From: Salvator merianae
Lineage: Eukaryota > Chordata > Lepidosauria > Squamata > Teiidae
Reading direction: 5' to 3'
Length of the DNA stretch: 64,000 bases
NCBI GenBank assembly: GCA_003586115.2
Contig: QVOM02000001.1
Location: 14,521,291-14,585,290 of the forward strand
Program-made: the position numbers and the translations under genes
In this document: positions 57,116-64,000 of the stretch, piece by piece
How positions within the stretch are numbered: position 1 is the first letter of the stretch
Layout: every line of letters starts with the position of its first letter
The notes under the pieces: generated by a model
Databases searched by the model: none
What the model was told of the DNA's origin: nothing
The model's input: only the letters and a program-made list of their open reading frames with translations

Positions 57116-58579
57116 CACTGTAAAATGTTATTGGTAAAGATGTAATTTTAATTTTAAAGATCTGATGGAGTCTTGTCTTGCTATCCTTGTGTGAATAGAC
57201 TCATACCTAAATGTGTGCAGTACAACCAGTAGCCAGTTTTGTCAACTTGTGTCCCAGAAAAATGTGTGGACCTTGCTTGTTCATAATTATTTTTTACTTA
57301 TGGAGCCTGCAAAGTTTTCCATCATGCTTGGCAGGCAGGTTTAGGGTTGGGGGGGAACTTTTTTTTTTTTAAGAAGTTCTGTTTCCAAAAAGACTTCACA
57401 GATGTTGGGATGCTGTAAGCTTGTCTCATGAGTCAAGGTAAAAATGAATGAGCATATACTGCACAATAAAGCCAAAGGGTTTATTTTGAAACACTCTCTT
57501 GCTTCACAGACTTTGTGGTACTTTATAGTGTTTCAAGTGTACTTATGTTTATGTGAGTGCACATGTTTGTGGGTGCACACCCACACTCATGCACACCCAA
57601 CTGAGGGCAAACTGACCTGGGCTGCAATGCCAGATGCTAAACACTGTAGAGGAATTCACAGAGAACATCCACAGTCTGCCCTTGGCCTGGTCTTGGTGTA
57701 ATTGGCTGATGCAAGACAGACTGAAGCAACATGGTCTTAATTGTCCACGGAGCATTTTTGTGAACAGCTGAGAAGTGCTATGCAATGCCACAAGGGAGTC
57801 CTGTTGGAATAATGTATCATGCTGTGTTTCAATCCTTGTGCCTAAGATGGACAGTTTCTGATCTGAAAACACTCTTTGTCCTATATGGAATATGGTTGGT
57901 CCTATATGAAATTTGGCTTTTATTTTTCTGCTAATGAGATAATTTAAGAAATAGCCCAGTGTCTCTAAAATTTCTTGGAAAAATTGGGACAACTACCCCT
58001 TTACCTGTTATCTTAAGAGCAGACAGATACAGATGAATGACAGCTCACATAGGGAGGTGTGATATGGGATAGGTCGGGAAGTGATTGGGGAAGCTATCAT
58101 TCCTTGCAGCAAATCAGATGCAAAACTGCTGTAGAGATGCAGAATTGTTGTAGAGAATAGCAACTTCTGTAGTTGCTGCTTTATCCCTTCCGCTTCCTCA
58201 GTCTGTTACCTGCCAGTCACCTGTACCTGTCTACTCTCAAAGAGTCAGGTTCTGTAACTTAACAGTACTGAGATTTTTTTGTCTCCATCATGTGGGAGGT
58301 TATGCACAAAGAGAAAATTTAAAATGCTTTCTCCAGTACTGAGATCACAGTCCAATCCCTGTGCTGCTGTGTTATAAAAACGAAAGAGACAGGAGATCTG
58401 CCCATGTGATTCTGAATGATTTGTGTAGGAGCTTCTCATCATGTTGTGATTTTTTTTTGTGCAAATGCAGCACCCTCACAGTAAATGCCTGTGCTATGTT
58501 TGTATTACCTTGCAGCAGGCAGTGCAAGACACATGCAAGGTCTGCATTTTGCTGCAGATTTTCACATGCCACTTTGGTA
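57116..58579. other. Unassigned non-coding DNA
   Basis: A T-run at 57359-57370. No exon recognised. Confidence 0.35.
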
Positions 58580-58599
58580 ACACACACACACACACACAC
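58580..58599. repeat. (CA)n microsatellite
   Basis: Ten CA units. Confidence 0.95.
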
Positions 58600-59204
58600 C
58601 ACTGCCTCCAACTGCCAAACACCTGGAATGGATAATCTCTATGTGGACCCTAGTATGGTATGTACAAATACAAGGAATGACCAATCTGGCATTGTGGAAT
58701 GGTCCTGTAGGATTTCATCTGTGCTCTTTTCCAGGATACTAGTTAGGTTTTTTTTCTGTGTGTATCCTTCCTTACCCCAGATTTATTTATTTTCTTAGTC
58801 TTTGAGTATTTCAATAAAGCTTAGTGTTCTCCCAGCCTGGTTGCTACGTTCCTGTCCACATGAATGGTGCTGCACAGCAAAAGAGAAATATTAAGATGAA
58901 ACTGTGTGGATTCCACAGATCTCATGGGGCATTGCTTGTTAACACTTACATTACTGTTGTCAAGGAGAGCTAGTAGAGGATACAGGTGACAACAACTGTT
59001 CACTGCAGGCATGAGATTCTTGCCTTTCTCACTTCAAAGTCTCTGAAGGAACAATTGTGAGTTGCTGTACTATTTCATTTAATATATTCATCTTTAATCA
59101 TCTCTAGCAGCGAGTGGATAGTTTCTGTCTCAACTCCACTGATCTCTCTTTTGACTTTTAAAGCCTTAAGCAATTGAGTTGCTTTAGTTTATGCCTTAGT
59201 AAAA

Positions 59205-59350
59205 TTGTGATGGCGAGTGGCTCTAGCTCAATCACTGAGCAAACTGCCTTGAGCTCAATCCCCAGTCTTTCCCCAGAAGTAGACAGTGGCGAACCACTTC
59301 TGTACAGCATCTCTATCATGGACATGCAATCAACCATGAGCCGGAAACTA
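59205..59350 (+). repeat. SINE-like fragment, tentative
   Basis: 'gtggctctagctcaatcac' and 'gagctcaatccccag' resemble a tRNA A and B box at about the right spacing, followed by 'gacagtggcgaaccacttc', seen in reptile SINE bodies. Evidence is thin. Confidence 0.4.
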
Positions 59351-59493
59351 TAGTATCCAGCAAGAGCAATGTGATAGTTTTGTTGAAGTGAAACTGTGGT
59401 CATTTCGGGAGTGGTTTCTAGTGTGTGCCTTTCAAGTCTAATTTTTACATACATTTTAATCTCTGCTTGGTGAGAAAATTTAGCTCATCCTTA

Positions 59494-60030
59494 GAATCAT
59501 AGAATCATAGAATCATAGAGTTGGAAGGGACCTCTAGGGTCATCGAGTCCAACCCCCTGCTCAATGCAGGATTCACTAAAGCATCCCAGACAGATAACTG
59601 TCCAGCCTCTCCTTAAAGACCTCCAGCGAAGGAGAGCCCACCACCTCCTGTGGTAACCTGTTCCAATGACTGATTGCCCTTACGGTCAGGAAGTTTTTCC
59701 TAATATCTAGCCTGTATCTACTCCCTTGAAGTTTCATCCCATTGTTTCTAGTCCTTCCTTCTTGCGCAACTGAGAATAGGGCCAATCCTTCTGCACTGTG
59801 ACAGTCCTTCAGATACTTGAAAACAGCTATCATGTCTCCTCTCAGTCTTCTCTTCTGCAGGCTAAACATTCCTAGGTCCTTTAACCGTTCCTCGTAGGAC
59901 ATGGTTTGCAGACCACTCACCATTTTGGTCGTCCTTCTCTGAACTTGTTCCAGTTTGTCAATGTCTTTTTTAAACTGGGGTGCCCAGAACTGGACACAAT
60001 ACTCCAGATGAGGTCTGACCAAGGAAGAGT
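59494..60030 (-). pseudogene. CR1 LINE 3' end with intact C-terminal ORF2 fragment
   Basis: The best-preserved CR1 copy. On the minus strand an open frame of 148 residues (59576-60022) covers the ORF2 C-terminus: '[17 protein letters not shown]', '[18 protein letters not shown]', '[19 protein letters not shown]', '[19 protein letters not shown]', '[14 protein letters not shown]', '[14 protein letters not shown]'. The 3' untranslated part ends at 59494-59519 in three 8-bp repeats of GAATCATA on the + strand. The element is 5'-truncated at 60030, as usual for CR1, and therefore dead. The intact frame and clean tail suggest it is younger than the copies at 10.9 and 41.8 kb. No flanking duplication is expected for CR1. 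Confidence 0.97.
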
Positions 60031-61214
60031 AGGTTTTGGGTTAGGTTTTCTTGGGATTAATCCTACTAGAGGTTGGTAGCCTGTACGATGCAAGACTCTG
60101 GCAATTTATTAATTTAAGAGACTTACACCAAAGTCCAAGGTCAGTTGATATGACAAATAAAACAAATAAATAAAATTAACAAAACCAATAAAAACAGCAA
60201 TCAGCTAAGGTCAACAAAATATGCATGTAAACATTCGGTAAGCTGCCCTAAGGGCTTCCACTTTTAGGGCAGATGAGAATGGCAGATCTAAATGGATATT
60301 TCTGTTCCAAGCTAGTTGTGGTTTTAGTAAGTGCCAGTTTCACTTACTTGCAACTGAACAATGATACAGGGTTTAGTCATTTGTAGCCCATGCAGCACTA
60401 TCCTATATTTTTTCAAGTGGGAGAGGAGAAGAAACTGCTAGTTTCTGCCTTTCATCTTATTTGTGAGTTTTCATATTGGTGGGGCTCTTCATGAACAGAC
60501 AACCATCCAATAAAGAGGGATGGCATTCAGTAAGTAAATTAATTGGGGTGTGCAAAGCCGAATCAAAAGGGATTCTGAATAGTCATTGTGGACATCTGTT
60601 TTTGCCACCACTTTTGGGTAGAGGACAGCCACTACACAGAAGTTTTATGGGTACTGAGAAGGAGCAGAGTGGCAATTGGTGTGATACAGCTGTGCTTTGT
60701 GTCATCAAATGCACTGTGCCAATTACCCCTTCATGTCTTCCCCATGCTCACAGTGCTTCCATGTTAGGGCTGGCCTCCTTCTCTGAAACAGTGATAAAAC
60801 AATTTTATTGATTTCCAGCTCAAACATCATTCCTTGCCATTGGTGAGACTGTCTAAAACTCATGGATGTTGTAGTTCAGCAACTTCTATGAACAGCCATA
60901 GTTTGGCTATTCCACATCATGCAAGTTTCTTTTTTTGTGGGCAAAGAGGACAAACTGTCTCACACTCTGCTCTCTGCTTGCCCAACCAGCTCACAGAGGA
61001 CATATCAGGTCCCACATCACTTGGATAAACTTTTCTGTGGCTTCTGTGCAATTCTGTGGATATTTTGGTGGGTCTGGGACTGACCTACCCTCAAGCTATG
61101 TGGAATTTCTTGTTCCCATTTTGGCAATAAAGCGGGGCTTGCATGGTCTGCACATGCCACAAACTGGCACATCAGTGGGATGTGAATAGATCTATTCCAA
61201 AGACTTTAAGATGT
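60031..61214. other. Unassigned non-coding DNA
   Basis: AT-rich with an 'acaaataaaacaaataaa' run near 60150-60200. No exon recognised. Confidence 0.35.
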
Positions 61215-62635
61215 GATCATACATCATAGGGATAATCCATATTGGGGGGGAATGAGGATTCCCACATTTGTATTATAACATGGGCTCAATTTGGACTTGC
61301 TCATTCTCACTCCTCATTCCTCCTGTGCTTGGCATGGGGAAACCGTGCCTTTCTTTCTCCACCCCACACCAAATTCCCCTCCCCATGCGTCAGTGATTGG
61401 CTGCAGTCCCAGCATTCAAATCTTGACTTCACAGCGGTGGGAATGTCAAACTCCACCCACCATATTTCCCTGCTGCCACATCAGAACATGCATCTGTTGG
61501 TGGCATTATTGTTCATTCACGGTTTGTTCCTTCTCCCCCTCCAGCCTGTATCCAGTCAAGCATAACTTCAGTTCCACATCTACCACACATAAATCTTCTT
61601 AAAGAGCAAATCTCAATTTCTTCTCCTTTGTAATTGCAGTTTTGCAGAGTTGTGCAATTTCAAAGCAGTGTGCAAGGCGGGAGAGCTCAGTGAAAAGAAG
61701 GAAGTGTGTGAGGATCAGTAATTGTGATAGTGAAGTTAGTGGTCAACCAATGAACTCCACCTCACCTCATCCCCCAAAACACCCAGGGTGGCATGTGCCC
61801 CACAATGAAGTTATGTCATACGGATGGCAAAGTTGACGATGACTTGGGTCATCGTTTGGATAAGGATACTGAACCCCCCCAATAGGCACAGTCAATGCAT
61901 ACACCAACTAGCATGCACTCCCTCCCACCCACCCCAGCTGTTCCCAAAGAAGACTGATGACTGTAGTGTCCTATTTGCCCTAGAGTTGCTCAAGCACAGT
62001 GCCAGTTTTTGCACAAAAGTCCTCTTTGAATTAAAGGAAATGTTGTTTCCCTTGTGCATTGCCAGAGGGAAAGGGAGGAAACATTTTGTTTTTCTTCTTG
62101 CAGGGATGGGAGAGAAAGGAGAAGGCATGCATTTTGAGAGTGGACTGTGGTGCCCAGCCAACTGTGGAACAGGGTGCTGCCCAAGGATAGCTTCCACTGC
62201 ATCTTCTCTTTTGTTAAAAAATAGAAACAGTAAAAAAAAATGAATGGTTTGAAGGTACGAAACAGGATAACATGGCGGAAACCAGGAAATATATGCCAGG
62301 TGCTGTGCTATTTTTTCACCCCAATAGTGATGTTCTCACACTCCTGGGTACATCACACACAACAAAATCTGTCATTGGATAGGAGGAAATGGGGAGCCCT
62401 CCCTCTCCACACCCAAAAACATATTGTTCCCTTCCCAAATAGTCTACTTGCACATTCTTACTTTGCAAAGTAAAAGACTGAAAATTCACTTAATCCAAAT
62501 GCAAAATAGTTGTAATTTGGGCAATTTAGTCCAGAAAAATATTGGAATGGCAATATCTTGTCAGGATGGTCAGAACTGAGGATGGCCTGTAAACTGATTA
62601 AATGCTGTGTCTGACCCTGCCCTTAGTGGGTTGTC
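61215..62635 (+). mobile_element. Repeat family F, copy 3 (~1.42 kb)
   Basis: 'gatcatacatcatagggata', 'gcttggcatggggaaaccg', 'cagtgattggctgcagtcc', 'attcaaatcttgacttcac', 'tgcagagttgtgcaatttc', 'gcaatttagtccagaaaa' and ending 'actgattaaatgctgtgtc'. Of the three copies it is the least shortened relative to copy 1. A 101-residue minus frame at 61892-62197 resembles one in copy 1; both are explained by the repeat. Confidence 0.85.
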
Positions 62636-63157
62636 TAACGCCATTGGTTATACACTGAGAGTAAGCTAAGCTTCTGTGCCTCTTTCAGTGTCAGTTTCCA
62701 AGACTGTTCTCTTTACCCATACACATGATATGCAGAAGAAGGGAGAAACAAGAAGGGAAAAATGTCTTAATGACATAACTTCTGTGGAAGAGAGAGGATA
62801 GAAGTACATATGCCTCCTTCACACCTTCCAGTTTTTATTTCCTGTGGCAAAAAAGAACTTGAACTTGGCTGACTCTCTAGCTATGCAGAGATTCACACAT
62901 TGTCTAAGAAGGGTGTTCCAGGCTATCTACAGTGAAAGGAACTGGTCTGACCATCTTTACCTCAAACCTCTTCTGAGAGAGGAAGCACTTTTCAACTGTC
63001 GGCAACAGTACAGTTTGGAAGGATCGAAAGGAGGCTCTGAATTTTTACAGTACATAATATGATTATAACGATCATGTGAAAAAACTAACTGGGTATACAT
63101 TTTAATACTTCCTGAAAATATCCAGCCATTGTAGAGACAAGAGGAGGACATAGGAAG
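62636..63157. other. Unassigned non-coding DNA
   Basis: Nothing recognised. Confidence 0.4.
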
Positions 63158-63613
63158 GGGCCTGTTTGCACTTGCCTGTGTGGAAGTGGTACAATTATAC
63201 CATTATATGCTGGAACAGCCCCTGCGGTGTGGTGGCCATCCGCACTGAAAGGACTTGGAACAGCCTGGAACCAGGCTTCCAGCACTCACAGTTCGAACGC
63301 TGGCCTGCCTGCCATGACAGCAGCTGTGGAAATGTCCGGCCGCTGCCGTGGCGACTGGTGATGCAGCGTGTGACTGTGCAGCTGCAGCCATGCCACAGCC
63401 TTTAGCATTTGCACCTGGACGCAGGTGCAAATACTGCTTACTGGGAGCAGTCCAGCTGCTCCCAGTCCAGCTGTGGACAGAGATTTAGCTGTCTACAGCT
63501 AATCACATTCGGGAACATCTGCAGACGCTCCCAAATGCTAGAGCCTCTGGATGCACTTTGGTAATAAACACTTATTGGACATTCACTAGCACCAAAGTGC
63601 AAACAGTTCCAAG
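63155..63613. mobile_element. Family E element, 453 bp, with 3-bp AAG duplication
   Basis: The element proper spans 63158-63610. Left end 'gggcctgtttgcacttg'; the reverse complement of the right end is 'ggaactgtttgcactttgg'. The flanks are AAG (63155-63157) and AAG (63611-63613). The interior 'atgacagcagctgtgg', 'gccgtggcgactggtgatgc' and 'tgcagctgcagccatgcc' matches 48180-48470 (inverted or partial). Non-autonomous. Confidence 0.85.
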
Positions 63614-63765
63614 TCTAATCAGTGACTTGCTGATAGGTGTTGATGTTAGAAAAAGTGTGCCAAACTGGGTTTACTTGCCAATTGCTGCTGCAAAAGGATA
63701 TACATTAACATCTGACAAGTGCCATGCTGCTATCACCCATCATCTTTCTTTCCTGTCTTTGACAG

Positions 63766-64000
63766 AAAAGCCCTGGAAAAAGTCCAGAGGACATGGTAGC
63801 TTCATGTCACTGCACGCACCAGGTGCAGCCCACCCCAGAGAGACAGTGAGTGTCCTCAGAGAAATCCTTCGTACAGAGTATGAAAAGCAGCTTCGAGAGT
63901 GTTTGCTACCTTCCTTACTTACTCCAGATGCCACTGTGTGGATGCACAGCAGCAGTGCTTGCAAACTACCTGCTGCACCATCTGCCCAAGGCCATTAAGC
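63766..64000 (+). CDS. Candidate exon (partial), unidentified
   Basis: A polypyrimidine tract and AG ('catctttctttcctgtctttgacag', acceptor at 63764-63765) precede an open frame that runs to about 63998. The translated residues begin 'KPWKKSRGHGSFMSLHAPG' and continue 'TVSVLREILRTEYEKQLRE'. A donor-like site 'agaca|gtgagtg' at 63846 would make an 80-bp exon, 63766-63845. If the exon instead continues, a stop follows at the window edge. Repeats stop at 63610, so this is unique sequence. I recognise no domain and cannot assign a gene. A false splice acceptor is a real alternative. Confidence 0.3.

Overview
This window is vertebrate nuclear DNA with no complete protein-coding gene. It has moderate GC, no bacterial-style operons, many short microsatellites and a very high load of decayed transposable elements. 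The repeats point to a squamate reptile (lizard or snake): CR1 LINE fragments with the sauropsid-type 3' end (8-bp ATTCTATG-like terminal repeats), tRNA-derived SINE pieces resembling Sauria SINEs, and LINE 3' tails ending in a 'gatccagcagggctc...ttatgttctta'-like sequence. The species cannot be named from this. All repeat-family identities here come from recognition by eye; no database was searched.

Layout. 1-21.5 kb is intergenic or intronic DNA with LINE 3' tails, simple repeats and several palindromic (foldback) non-autonomous DNA transposons. Around 21.5-21.93 kb lies the best gene-related signal: a locally CpG-enriched, purine-rich stretch ending in a consensus splice donor, read as a possible untranslated first exon with its promoter on the + strand. 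22-41 kb continues with foldback elements, including a ~300-bp near-perfect palindrome (34.2-34.5 kb) and a CpG-rich 619-bp element inserted into a 42-bp minisatellite (39 kb). 41-46 kb holds a long antisense CR1 fragment and a repeat-poor, AT-rich stretch (43.4-44.05 kb) that could be regulatory. 46-51 kb holds a large CTTCTC microsatellite next to a SINE, and a 1.08-kb terminal-inverted-repeat element. 51.8-62.6 kb holds three copies of one ~1.4-kb repeat family. The last 250 bases contain a candidate splice acceptor followed by a possible exon.

How it fits together. If the 21.9-kb donor and the 63.77-kb acceptor belong to one + strand gene, about 42 kb of this window would be its first intron. 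That is inference only. The most notable feature is the variety of foldback elements: at least eight families, of which several have target-site duplications visible directly in the sequence (8 bp at 4342/4534, 20166/20314 and 11610/11944; 3 bp at 39097/39719 and 63155/63611).
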